Shown here: in pieces, positions 42,708 through 51,286 of the stretch
How positions within the stretch are numbered: position 1 is the first letter of the stretch
Layout of the letters: each line of letters opens with the position of its first letter
DNA from: a bacterium
GTDB lineage: Bacteria > Myxococcota_A > Polyangia > Nannocystales > Nannocystaceae
Length of the DNA stretch: 64,000 nt
NCBI GenBank assembly: GCA_024742475.1
Contig: JANSYI010000004.1
Location: 62,001 to 126,000 of the forward strand
Direction of reading: 5' to 3'
Program-made: the position numbers and the translations under genes
Notes under the pieces: generated by a model
What the model was told of the DNA's origin: nothing
The model's database searches: none
The model's input: the letters and a program-made list of their open reading frames with translations, nothing else

Positions 42708-43112
42708 ATGGCCGAGTCGTACCTGCCCGCGCTGTTGTTCGTGCTCTTCGCCCTCGGGTTCGCGGGGGCCAACCTCGGCATCGCCATGGTGCTCGGCCCC
42801 AAGCGCACCTCGGCGATCAAGGACGAGCCGTTCGAGTGCGGCAGCGAACCGATCGGCAGCCCGCGGGTCAAGTTCAGCGTCAAGTTCTACCAGGTCGCGA
42901 TCCTCTTCCTCGTCTTCGACATCGAGGTCGCCTTCCTCTACCCGTGGGCCTCGCTGTTTCGCGAGCTCTCCTGCGAAGGCGCGCTCAACGTCGCGGGTGC
43001 GTGCGTGGGCACCCCCACCCTCTTCGGCCTCGTGGAGATGTTCATCTTCCTCGGCGTGCTCACCATCGGGCTCGCGTACGTGTGGCGAAAGCGGGCGCTG
43101 GACTGGGCCTGA
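42708..43112 (+). CDS. nuoA: NADH-quinone oxidoreductase subunit A
   Basis: A 134-residue membrane subunit of Complex I with three transmembrane helices. The conserved loop is PFECGSEPIGSPRVKFSVKFY, and FDIEVAFLYPWA is diagnostic. It helps form the quinone pocket with NuoH. First gene of nuoABCD-G-H-I, preceded by a perfect dyad. Confidence 0.95.
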   Translation: MAESYLPALLFVLFALGFAGANLGIAMVLGPKRTSAIKDEPFECGSEPIGSPRVKFSVKFYQVAILFLVFDIEVAFLYPWASLFRELSCEGALNVAGACVGTPTLFGLVEMFIFLGVLTIGLAYVWRKRALDWA

Positions 43113-43144
43113 GCGAAGGCGCTGCCCCCAAGGAGCGAAACACA

Positions 43145-43732
43145 ATGGCCGACCATCCCGGATACGTTCCGACCAAGCTTCAAGACGCCATCAACTGGGC
43201 GCAGAAGTACAGCCTCTTCACCTACCCGTTCGCGACGGCTTGCTGCGCGATGGAGTTCATGGCGACGATGGCGGGCAAGTACGACATCGCCCGGTTCGGC
43301 GCCGAGTTCCCCCGCTTCTCGCCGCGCCAAGCCGACCTCCTGCTGGTCGTCGGCACGATCACCGAACGCCAAGGGCCGGTGCTGCGCCGCGTATACGACC
43401 AGATGGCCGACCCCAAGTGGGTCATGGCCTTTGGCGTCTGCGCGAGCACGGGCGGCTTCTACCAGAACTACACGGTCATGCCTGGCGCCGACCAGGTCAT
43501 CCCGGTCGACGTCTACGTGCCCGGATGCCCTCCCCGTCCCGAACAGGTGCTCGACGGCCTGATGACGCTGCAGCGCAAGATTCAAGACCACCGCGGCCAC
43601 AGCCAGCGCGAGATCGGCAACACCGCCGCGGTCACGCCCACCGACCGCCGTCGGCTGCCGATCATCCCCGATGGCACCAGCATGACGCTCGACGAGGACG
43701 AGCGGATGCCCAAGGACGGACGGGTGCTCTGA
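43145..43732 (+). CDS. nuoB: NADH-quinone oxidoreductase subunit B
   Basis: A 195-residue peripheral subunit carrying cluster N2. Ligands are Cys33 and Cys34 (ATACCAMEFM), Cys99 (GVCASTGG) and Cys128 (VPGCPPRPE). ARFGAEFPRFSPRQADLLLV is highly conserved. Overlaps nuoC by TGATG. The acidic C-terminal tail is longer than in E. coli. Confidence 0.95.
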   Translation: MADHPGYVPTKLQDAINWAQKYSLFTYPFATACCAMEFMATMAGKYDIARFGAEFPRFSPRQADLLLVVGTITERQGPVLRRVYDQMADPKWVMAFGVCASTGGFYQNYTVMPGADQVIPVDVYVPGCPPRPEQVLDGLMTLQRKIQDHRGHSQREIGNTAAVTPTDRRRLPIIPDGTSMTLDEDERMPKDGRVL

Positions 43733-44283
43733 TGGCCGCCACCGTTCTCAGCGCGCTGCGCCGGCGCTTCGGCCAAGGCATCGAGGAGACCGGCAGCTAC
43801 GCCGGCGACGAAATCGCGATCGTGGCTCGCGACCAGGTGGTCGAGGTGCTCACGTGGCTCCGCGACGACGCCCAAATGGCGTTCGACATGCTCACCGACC
43901 TCACGGTCGTCGACTACCTCGGGCAGACGCCGCGCTTCGAGGTCGTCTACCAGCTCTACAGCCTCACCCACAAACACCGCGTGCGGGTGAAGGTGCACGT
44001 GGGCGAGGCCGAGGACGACTGCTGGGTCCCCTCGGTCTGCGGGCTGTGGCTCGCGGCCAACTGGGCCGAGCGCGAGGCATGGGACCTGTACGGCGTGCGT
44101 TTCGAGGGCCACCCCGACATGCGCCGCATCCTCATGTACGACGAGTTCGTCGGACATCCGCTGCGCAAGGACTACCCGCAGAACGCTCGTCAGCCGCTGC
44201 TGCGTCGCCCAGACGCCACGCCGACCGACGACCAGACCACGCGGCTGCTCGAGGACAGCCACGACCGCCGCACGTCCGGCTGA
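43732..44283 (+). CDS. nuoC: NADH-quinone oxidoreductase subunit C
   Basis: A 183-residue 30-kDa-type subunit. EREAWDLYGVRFEGHPDMRRILM and HPLRKDYP are the family signature. Kept as a separate gene, not fused to nuoD as in E. coli. Eight bases from nuoD. Confidence 0.94.
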   Translation: MAATVLSALRRRFGQGIEETGSYAGDEIAIVARDQVVEVLTWLRDDAQMAFDMLTDLTVVDYLGQTPRFEVVYQLYSLTHKHRVRVKVHVGEAEDDCWVPSVCGLWLAANWAEREAWDLYGVRFEGHPDMRRILMYDEFVGHPLRKDYPQNARQPLLRRPDATPTDDQTTRLLEDSHDRRTSG

Positions 44284-44291
44284 GGCCTCTC

Positions 44292-45590
44292 ATGGTGCTA
44301 CCGTCCAAGGACAACGTCGCGACCGACCTCGCCCAGCCCCATCGTCCGAGCCGCCAGGCGGGGGAGAATCGCCTGTCTCCGTCGATGGAGGCGTTCGCGG
44401 AGGAGGCCACGCGCCTGCCCACCGACGAGGTCATCATCAACATGGGCCCCTCCCACCCCGCGATGCACGGCACCGTGCGGGTGGTGCTGCGGCTCGACGG
44501 CGAGACGATCAAGGACGCCGACGTCCAGATCGGCTACCTCCATCGCGGCTTCGAAAAGGAGTGCGAGAACGCGACGTACAACCAGATCTTCCCGTACGTC
44601 GATCGCCTCAACTACGTCTCCCCCATGCTCAACAACGTCGGCTACGCGATGGCCGTCGAGAAGCTGCTGGGCATCACCGATCGCATCCCCGAGCGCGCCG
44701 AGTACATCCGGGTCATCGCCGGCGAGCTCGCGAGGGTCTGTGACCACCTCACCTGCATCGTCGCCAGCTTGGCGGAGCTGGGGGGCTTCACCGCGTTCTT
44801 CTACGGCATTCGGGCGCGTGAGCACTTCTGGGAGCTGCTCGAGGACATCTCGGGCGCCCGAATGACGCACAGCTACTGCCGCATCGGAGGCGTGGCCTGG
44901 GACCTCACCGAGGACTTCATCCCCAAGTGTCGGGAGAAGCTGAGCAAGGTCCGCAAGCTCATCGACGACACGCGCACGCTCGTCGAGCGCAACCGCATCT
45001 TCCTCGACCGCATGGAAGGGGTCGGCACGCTCAGCGCCCAAGATGCGATCAGCTACGGCGTGACCGGGCCCGTGCTGCGAGCCACCGGCGTCGACTACGA
45101 CGTCCGCAAGGACAAGCCCTACTCCGTCTACGATCACTTCGACTTCGCCATCCCCATCGCCGATGGCGGGGACAACCTCGCGCGGTACCTGGTGCGCATC
45201 GAAGAGATGGAGCAGAGCATGCGCATCGTCGAGCAGGCGATTGTCCAGATCCCGCCGGGCGCCGTCATCGTCGACGACCCGGCCATCGCCTTGCCCGCCA
45301 AGCGCGAGGTCTACAACTCCATCGAGGGCATGATCGCCCACTTCAAGCACATCATGGACGGGCTGCGCGTCCCACCCGGCGAGGCGTACAGCTTCACCGA
45401 AGCGGGCAACGGCGAGCTCGGCTTCTACATCGTCTCCGACGGTACCGGGCGCCCCTTCAAGTGCCGCTGCCGCCCGCCGTCCTTCTACACGACCGCTGCG
45501 CTGCGCCAGCTCATCATCGGAGCCAACCTCGCCGACGTCGTGCCCATCTTCGGCGGCATCAACATGATCGGGGGTGAGTGCGACCGCTAG
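44292..45590 (+). CDS. nuoD: NADH-quinone oxidoreductase subunit D
   Basis: A 432-residue 49-kDa-type subunit lining the quinone cavity. NMGPSHPAMHGTVRVVLRLDGE, DIGYLHRG-like (VQIGYLHRGFEK), RIGGVAWDL and the terminal DVVPIFGGINMIGGECDR are conserved. The N-terminus has an extra ~35-residue polar segment. Full length. Confidence 0.95.
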   Translation: MVLPSKDNVATDLAQPHRPSRQAGENRLSPSMEAFAEEATRLPTDEVIINMGPSHPAMHGTVRVVLRLDGETIKDADVQIGYLHRGFEKECENATYNQIFPYVDRLNYVSPMLNNVGYAMAVEKLLGITDRIPERAEYIRVIAGELARVCDHLTCIVASLAELGGFTAFFYGIRAREHFWELLEDISGARMTHSYCRIGGVAWDLTEDFIPKCREKLSKVRKLIDDTRTLVERNRIFLDRMEGVGTLSAQDAISYGVTGPVLRATGVDYDVRKDKPYSVYDHFDFAIPIADGGDNLARYLVRIEEMEQSMRIVEQAIVQIPPGAVIVDDPAIALPAKREVYNSIEGMIAHFKHIMDGLRVPPGEAYSFTEAGNGELGFYIVSDGTGRPFKCRCRPPSFYTTAALRQLIIGANLADVVPIFGGINMIGGECDR

Positions 45591-45620
45591 GCGGGCGCGC
45601 TCGTCCTTCCCTGGTTTCGC

Positions 45621-47354
45621 ATGGCCGACACGACCCCACCCAAACGCTCGCGCTCCTCCGCCACGATTCCCCCGCTGGCACCCGAGCCCCCGCCGCCGAT
45701 GTCGGTCCCCCACAGCGGACCCATCCCCGTCGCGATGGGCCCCGACCTGTCCCCGGTCGACGCCCCGGCACCGCACGCACCCAACCTCCCCGCCGAACCC
45801 ATCGAGGGGGAGGATGCGGTGTCGATGACCATCGATGGCGAGGTCGTCGTGGTCCGCAAGGGGACCAACGTGCTCGAGGCAGCCAAGCGGCTCGGGGAGG
45901 ACGTCTCCCATTTCTGCTACCACCGCGGCTTGTCGATCGCCGCGAGCTGTCGGCAGTGCCTCGTCGAGGTCGAGGGTATGGGCAAGCTGCAGCCCTCGTG
46001 TCAGCTCGCGGTGCAGGACGACATGGTCGTGCACACCAAGAACGACCGTGTCGCGCAGGCACGGCAGGACATGCTCGAGTTCACGCTCAAGAACCACCCC
46101 ATCGATTGCCCGATCTGCGACAAGGCCGGTGAGTGCACGCTGCAGCGGCACTACATGGACCACGACCAGTCGCTCACGCGCGTCGACGTGGCCAAGATCC
46201 GCAAGCCCAAGCACAAGGACATCGGCCGCGAGATCGTGCTCGACGCCGAGCGCTGCATCCTGTGCTCCCGCTGCGTCCGCTTCTGCGAGGAGCTCCCACA
46301 AACCGGCGAGCTGACGATGATCCGACGCGGCGACCGGGAGATTCTCGACATCGCCGATGGGCACCGCCTCGACAACGCCTACTCGATCAACGTCGTCGAC
46401 ATCTGCCCGGTGGGCGCGCTGACGTCCAAGGACTTCCGCTTTGCGGTCCGGGCCTGGGAGCTACGCGCCACCGAGACGACGTGCCCAGGCTGCGCCACGG
46501 GGTGCTCGGTCGAGCTGCACAGCAAGCACGAGCAGGCCTACCGCCTCGTGCCTCGCTTCGACGCCAGCGTCAACGGCCACTGGATGTGCGACGAGGGCCG
46601 CTACACGTACAAGGAGCTCGACCCCGCGACCCGCACACGCTTCGCAAGCATCGACGGCAGGCAGCTCCCGATCGCGCAGGCGCTCGCGGCCACGGCCAAG
46701 CGGCTGCAGGGCAAGAAGACGGCCGCGGTGTTCAGCAGCACGGCCACCAACGAAGCCAACCGTGCCCTCGCCGCGCTCGCCGACCACATGGGCGCCGATC
46801 GCTTCGTGCTCGGTCGCCCGCCGGGAAAAGCCGACGACCTGCTGCGCGACGCCGACAAGAACCCCAACACCCGCGGGGCTCATGCAGCGGCGGGCGAGGT
46901 CCGGCACGAAGCCGAGCTGTCGCTGCAGATCGCAGGGCGCGCGTACGAGGCGGTCATCTTCCTCGACGACGAAGGCGAGGTCAGCGGGGTGGTGCGCTCG
47001 AGCCTGTCCTCTCTGACCTCGGTCATCCTCTCCGACCGCCGCAACGCGCTCTCGGATGCGTGCACGATCCGGCTCCCCGCCGCCAGCTGGGCCGAGCATG
47101 TCGGCACCTACACCAACCGCCAAGGCCGGCTTCGCGTCATCCGCCCCGCGTGGCGGCCCGAGGATGATCGCCACCCCCGCGCCGAGCTGGTGCGCGAGCT
47201 GCTGCTGGCGCTGGGTGGACGCGACATCGGCACCGCGCGCGAGCAAGCCCGCGCGGTGGCCGAGGAGTACGAACACGAGGAGCTGCTCGCGCTGCTCACC
47301 GACCCCCAACCGACCCGGCCGCGCCTGCTGCGGTTCGGCAACTCCCGCGGATGA
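45621..47354 (+). CDS. nuoG: NADH-quinone oxidoreductase subunit G, short form
   Basis: A 577-residue iron-sulfur subunit. After a Pro-rich ~65-residue N-terminus come the 2Fe-2S ligands C-x10-C-x2-C-x12-C (HFCYHRGLSIAASCRQC), the His-containing H-x3-C-x2-C-x5-C site (HPIDCPICDKAGEC), the C-x2-C-x2-C site (RCILCSRCVRFC) with its distal ICPVGAL, and an N7-type C-x2-C-x3-C set (TCPGCATGC). The molybdopterin-like domain is shorter than usual (family 700-900 residues). NuoE and NuoF, which would normally lie between D and G, are missing here. Overlaps nuoH by ATGA. Confidence 0.92.
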   Translation: MADTTPPKRSRSSATIPPLAPEPPPPMSVPHSGPIPVAMGPDLSPVDAPAPHAPNLPAEPIEGEDAVSMTIDGEVVVVRKGTNVLEAAKRLGEDVSHFCYHRGLSIAASCRQCLVEVEGMGKLQPSCQLAVQDDMVVHTKNDRVAQARQDMLEFTLKNHPIDCPICDKAGECTLQRHYMDHDQSLTRVDVAKIRKPKHKDIGREIVLDAERCILCSRCVRFCEELPQTGELTMIRRGDREILDIADGHRLDNAYSINVVDICPVGALTSKDFRFAVRAWELRATETTCPGCATGCSVELHSKHEQAYRLVPRFDASVNGHWMCDEGRYTYKELDPATRTRFASIDGRQLPIAQALAATAKRLQGKKTAAVFSSTATNEANRALAALADHMGADRFVLGRPPGKADDLLRDADKNPNTRGAHAAAGEVRHEAELSLQIAGRAYEAVIFLDDEGEVSGVVRSSLSSLTSVILSDRRNALSDACTIRLPAASWAEHVGTYTNRQGRLRVIRPAWRPEDDRHPRAELVRELLLALGGRDIGTAREQARAVAEEYEHEELLALLTDPQPTRPRLLRFGNSRG

Positions 47355-49231
47355 CCCTTCTTGGAGCCCACCGCATGCACGCCTCCTTCTTCGCCACGCT
47401 CCTCTCGGTTCTTCGCCGCGGCATGGGCCCGTGGTCGGCACTGCTGCTGCCCTGGGTGCTGACGCTCGGCGCCTGCGCCAAGGACCCCGCCCCCGAACAG
47501 GTCTCGGTCAGGGCCGAACCGGGCAGCCTCATCTTTCATCCCGACACCGAGCCGCTCCCGATCGAGGTCGTCAACCACGGCAAGCGCCCGGTCCCCGTCC
47601 AGGGGTTTCAGATCACGGGCAACGACTGGTCGAGCTTCTCCATCGTCGAGCCGATCAACGGGCAGATGCTCGTGCCCGGACGGCCGCTTCGCTTCTCCGT
47701 CCGCGTCGACGCCGAGACCTTTCGCGGCGGCACGCTGCCCAGCGCCGTGCAGGGAGAGACGCGGGAGCTGGGGCCCGACGAGTTCCGCGAGGGCGAGGCC
47801 GTGCTCGCCTTCCGGGTTGGCGAAGAGACCCACGAGGTCCCGCTGACCTTCGAGGACCCCAGCTGGGTCACCGCGACGTTGCTCCCCGGCCTGCTCAAGG
47901 TCGTCTTGCTCGTGCTCGGGTTCATCATGCCGCTCGCCTCGCTGCTGCTGTGGCAAGAGCGAAAGCAGAGCGCGATGATGCAGGACCGCGTCGGGCCGAA
48001 CATGGCCCGCATCAGCCTGGGCGGGCTCACCATCCGCCTCTGGGGCCTGCTGCACATCGCGACCGACGGGCTGAAGATGTTCTTCAAGGAGGACTTCATC
48101 CCCCGACGGGCGCACCGAGCGATGTACACGCTCGCCCCGATCATGGCGCTGGTGCCCGCGCTGGTCGTCTTTGCGATCGTCCCCTTCGGCGACGCGCTCT
48201 GCTATGAGCGCCTCCTCGACGTGCTCGCGCAGGCCGACGTCGACCAGTGCGCAGCCGGCCGCGGCGGCACCCCCCTGCAGATCGCCCACATCGACGTGGG
48301 GCTGCTCTTCTATTTCGCGATCGCCTCGCTGGCCACCTGGGGCGCCACGCTCGCGGGATGGGCCAGCTACAACAAGTGGGCAATCCTCGGCGCGCTGCGG
48401 GCCTCGGCCCAGATGATCTCCTACGAGGTCGCCATCGGCCTGACCATCGTGGGCGCCCTGCTGGTCTACGGCACGCTCGAGCCGCACGCCCTCGTGCACG
48501 CGCAGCTCGACAGCGCCTGGGGCATCCTGCTGCAGCCGGTCGCCTTCGTCCTGTTCTTCACCGCGGCCATCGCCGAGACCAAGCGCGCGCCGTTCGACCT
48601 GCCCGAGGGCGAGTCGGAGATCGTCGGGTACTTCATCGAGTACTCGGGCATGCGGTTCGGCCTGTTCTTCTTGAGTGAGTTCATCGAGATCGTCTTCGTC
48701 TCGGCGCTCGTCACCACGCTGTTCCTCGGTGGCTGGGCGCTGCCCTTCGAGATGTTCGGCGCCTCCGGTTTCGCCGCGCCATGGGTCGCGCAGCTCTTCT
48801 TCACCCTCGTGGGGCTCATCATCGGCGCCACGGGCGTCGCCGTCTGGAGGGCATCGAAGCACGCCCGCTTCGTCGGCGCCACGATGCTCGGCGTCGGCGT
48901 GCTCCACGTCTGCGTCGCCTTGTTCTCGCTGATGACCGGCTGGGGCTCCGAGGTGCCGCACGTCGTTGTCGTCCTCGTGGGCATGCTGACCTGGGGCGTG
49001 AAGGTGTTCGTGTTGTGCTGGCTGCAGCTGCTCATCCGCTGGACCCTGCCGCGCTTCCGCTACGACCAGCTCATGAGCCTGGGCTGGAAGGGCCTGCTGC
49101 CCCTGTCCCTGGCCAACATCGCGCTGACCGCAATCGTGATCTACGCGCTGTCGGCTGCGGGAACCATCGACCCCGAGCCGACCGACGCCGAGGGTGAGGC
49201 CGCCGCCGCACAACTGGGAGCCACTCCATGA
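47351..49231 (+). CDS. nuoH: NADH-quinone oxidoreductase subunit H with N-terminal lipoprotein-like domain
   Basis: A 626-residue protein, about 200-300 longer than usual NuoH. Residues 1-42 look like a signal peptide with lipobox LGAC (Cys42). Residues about 50-175 form a beta-rich, Ig-like domain (PLPIEVVNHGKRPVPVQGFQ, RPLRFSVRVDAE). From about 178 the standard NuoH follows: ERKQSAMMQDRVGPNMARIS, AETKRAPFDLPEGESEIVGY, EYSGMRFGLFFLSEF, with about eight to nine transmembrane helices. The start is fixed by the ATGA overlap with nuoG, and the frame is unbroken. The NuoH N-terminus is expected to face the periplasm, which would allow such a fusion. The domain's role is unknown. Confidence 0.9.
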   Translation: MTLLGAHRMHASFFATLLSVLRRGMGPWSALLLPWVLTLGACAKDPAPEQVSVRAEPGSLIFHPDTEPLPIEVVNHGKRPVPVQGFQITGNDWSSFSIVEPINGQMLVPGRPLRFSVRVDAETFRGGTLPSAVQGETRELGPDEFREGEAVLAFRVGEETHEVPLTFEDPSWVTATLLPGLLKVVLLVLGFIMPLASLLLWQERKQSAMMQDRVGPNMARISLGGLTIRLWGLLHIATDGLKMFFKEDFIPRRAHRAMYTLAPIMALVPALVVFAIVPFGDALCYERLLDVLAQADVDQCAAGRGGTPLQIAHIDVGLLFYFAIASLATWGATLAGWASYNKWAILGALRASAQMISYEVAIGLTIVGALLVYGTLEPHALVHAQLDSAWGILLQPVAFVLFFTAAIAETKRAPFDLPEGESEIVGYFIEYSGMRFGLFFLSEFIEIVFVSALVTTLFLGGWALPFEMFGASGFAAPWVAQLFFTLVGLIIGATGVAVWRASKHARFVGATMLGVGVLHVCVALFSLMTGWGSEVPHVVVVLVGMLTWGVKVFVLCWLQLLIRWTLPRFRYDQLMSLGWKGLLPLSLANIALTAIVIYALSAAGTIDPEPTDAEGEAAAAQLGATP

Positions 49232-49815
49232 CCATCACCGTCAAGAAAGTCTCGCTGAAGCGCACCGCGTCGGACCAGATCTACCTCCCGGCCATTCTCA
49301 AGGGCCTCGTCACCACGGCGCGTCACTTCTTCAAGAACACGCTGACCAAGGGCATGGGGGACGTCGACACCATTCGGTACGGCGAACCAGACGTCAACGT
49401 CGAGGACTACTACCCGCAGCGGTTCCGAGGCGTGCATCGACTGATGCACCGCGACGACGGGTCGGTGCGGTGCGTCGCATGCATGTGCTGCTCCACGGTC
49501 TGCCCCGCGCGTTGCATCTACATCGAAGCCGAGGACCGCGGCGGCGACGAAGAGAAAGCCCCCAAGTCGTTCGTGATCGACGAGCTCAAGTGCGTCGTGT
49601 GTGGCTTCTGCGTCGAAGCATGCCCCTGCGATGCCATTCGCATGGACACGAAGGCGCACATGCACCCGACCGAGACCCGGGCCGACGCCGTGCTCGGAAA
49701 GCTCGACCTGATGAAGCGGGGCACGCAGAGCGTGGCGCACCAAGGCGGGGTCGGAGCCGATTTCCGCACCGCGGCCCCCAAGGCCGATCCCCGGTTCGAG
49801 CACGACCCTCGGTAG
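49228..49815 (+). CDS. nuoI: NADH-quinone oxidoreductase subunit I
   Basis: A 195-residue subunit with two 4Fe-4S ferredoxin motifs: CVACMCCSTVCP and CVVCGFCVEACP, carrying N6a and N6b. GVHRLMHRDDGSVRC and PCDAIRMD are typical. The ATG overlaps the nuoH stop. Last gene of this nuo run: nuoJKLMN do not follow, so the membrane arm is encoded elsewhere. Confidence 0.94.
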   Translation: MTITVKKVSLKRTASDQIYLPAILKGLVTTARHFFKNTLTKGMGDVDTIRYGEPDVNVEDYYPQRFRGVHRLMHRDDGSVRCVACMCCSTVCPARCIYIEAEDRGGDEEKAPKSFVIDELKCVVCGFCVEACPCDAIRMDTKAHMHPTETRADAVLGKLDLMKRGTQSVAHQGGVGADFRTAAPKADPRFEHDPR

Positions 49816-49986
49816 TCTCCGGCGCGACCATGGTCGTCGCAACCACGGTCGGCGCCGTGGGGTCAAGCCGAGGATGCACGGATGTACGCGCTGCGGCCGA
49901 CCACACCGGCTGGGCAAGAACACCGTCAAGTACCCACACGTCCCATTTCGAGGCAGCGCACCGATCATTTCGTGCTAGGATGATCA
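49816..49986. other. Intergenic region after nuoI
   Basis: No gene is seen. It separates nuoI from the candidate structured RNA. TAGGAT at 49976-49981 sits about 6 bases before the proposed RNA 5' end and could be its -10, but no matching -35 is clear. No terminator hairpin is obvious directly after nuoI. Confidence 0.4.
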
Positions 49987-50159
49987 GCGGTGGGTTGGGG
50001 CTTTCGGCCTTCGTGTTCTACCTACTTTGTTCATCCCAGGGAGCCGTCTCTGTTCGTAGGTGTGCAGGCCCGTCCGGCGGGAAGCCCGAAGCGATTATCA
50101 TGGCGCCCACCTGCAGAGGTAGGGGGTTGAACTGAATCGCCGAACCCCGGCCCACCCGC
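49987..50159 (+). ncRNA. Candidate 6S-like structured RNA
   Basis: The ends pair over about 20 bp: 49987-50000 with 50145-50159 (one bulged C, two G-U), continued by TTCGGC (50003-50008) with GCCGAA (50139-50144). Inside, GTTCA (50029-50033) pairs with TGAAC (50128-50132) and CCC with GGG. A further arm pairs CTCTG with CAGAG and AGGTG with CACCT. A long closing stem, a large central single-stranded part and a length near 173 nt match 6S RNA architecture. No coding frame fits. A strong terminator follows at 50184. Other structured RNAs remain possible; it does not carry the SRP GGAAGGAAG-type motif. Confidence 0.5.
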
Positions 50160-50183
50160 CTATTCTCGCCATGGCCGGCGACG

Positions 50184-50216
50184 AGCCCTCAGCGTACTCC
50201 GCTGAGGGCTTTCTTC
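50184..50216 (+). terminator. Strong intrinsic terminator
   Basis: A perfect 11-bp stem, AGCCCTCAGCG (50184-50194) and CGCTGAGGGCT (50200-50210), with a 5-nt loop, is followed by TTCTTC. It ends the transcript carrying the candidate 6S-like RNA, and any read-through from nuo. Confidence 0.85.
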
Positions 50217-50317
50217 GTGCGGCGCTCGGCTCCGCCCGTGGCCCATGTCGGCCCACCTTCGCGTCTGGGGCGAGGGTTGCGTAACCCAGCAGACAACCGA
50301 ATACGGACAGGGTGGAC

Positions 50318-51286
50318 ATGAAGAGTCGGATCCTGGAGTCGTTGGTGTCCTCGGCCATCGGCGACAGCCCTCGGGTCGCCCTGGACCTGACGCGCACGGG
50401 GGTGGCGTCACGAACCCTGCGGGCGGGCGGCGTGCTGTGTCATCGCGCGCCGATCGCCGAGCACTACGACGTGGTCGTCTGCACGATGCGTGACCTGGTC
50501 TGCGTGCGCCCACTGGTCGGGCCGGACGGCTCGCTGATCGTTCACATCAAGCCGGGCCAGCACGGGGAGCTCTTGGGCATGGCTGGCGAGTACGCGCTGG
50601 TCGCCTCTGCGCGCACGCCGACCGGGGCTTGGCTACGTTTGAGGAGAACGGGCGACAGCGCGATGATCGCCCCGCGCGTGTCGGTCGTGGTCGCGACGCG
50701 GAACGACGCGGCCCTCCTTGCCCAGCTGCTCTCCACGCTCGAGGACCAGCCCACCGACCCCGCGTGGGATCTCGTCGTCGTCGACCGGAGCTCGACCGAC
50801 GCGACCTCGGATCTCCTCGGACGCGTGGAGGGCGACCTCCGGCGCATCCGCGTCGCCGCGGATTGCGACCCCATCGATGCGCTGTACGCCGGCCTTCGCG
50901 CCGCACGCGGCGACGTGCTCGTGCCGGTGCCGCCGGGGCTCGCGCCCAGCTGCGGGTTCGTCTCGGCGCTCGTCCGCTACGTCGACCAACACCAGGCCGC
51001 CCGGCGACCGCTGCTGGGCGGCGTCGTCACGCTCGACGGTCGCCGCGTCCCCGATGCCGCATGCCGAGCGATGGCCCGTGCGGCGACCCCGACCACCCCG
51101 CGTCGCCTCGCGAAGTGGTTCGCACGCGCCGATGGAGTCGAGATTCCCGGTTTTCGCATGCGGCAGCTCATCGCCGGGCCGGTGCCGTCACTGGGGTGCG
51201 ACGCGGAGCGCTTCGATGGCCCCGCGCAGCCGCAGCCGAACGCGGTCCTTGCCCAACGCCGCGAGCGTCTCGAACAACGAGGGTGA
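50318..51286 (+). CDS. Glycosyltransferase family 2-like protein
   Basis: A 322-residue protein. An N-terminal domain of about 110 residues is unrecognised. Residues about 117-260 look like a GT2 nucleotide-sugar fold: PRVSVVVATRNDAALLAQLL, WDLVVVDRSSTDATSDLL and a later DALYAGLRAARGDVLVPVPPG. The usual Asp-x-Asp is replaced by Val-Pro-Val-Pro, so activity is doubtful. ATG 50318 follows AGGG by 5 bases; a GTG two codons upstream is possible. The last 99 bp overlap the end of convergent gltX, a long overlap for this window, so its C-terminus may be extended by chance. Confidence 0.6.
   Translation: MKSRILESLVSSAIGDSPRVALDLTRTGVASRTLRAGGVLCHRAPIAEHYDVVVCTMRDLVCVRPLVGPDGSLIVHIKPGQHGELLGMAGEYALVASARTPTGAWLRLRRTGDSAMIAPRVSVVVATRNDAALLAQLLSTLEDQPTDPAWDLVVVDRSSTDATSDLLGRVEGDLRRIRVAADCDPIDALYAGLRAARGDVLVPVPPGLAPSCGFVSALVRYVDQHQAARRPLLGGVVTLDGRRVPDAACRAMARAATPTTPRRLAKWFARADGVEIPGFRMRQLIAGPVPSLGCDAERFDGPAQPQPNAVLAQRRERLEQRG

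Noticed and set aside
50041..50135. SRP (4.5S) RNA as the identity of the structured RNA
   Set aside because: The conserved GGAAGGAAGCAG-type SRP motif is missing; the long closing stem suits 6S better.
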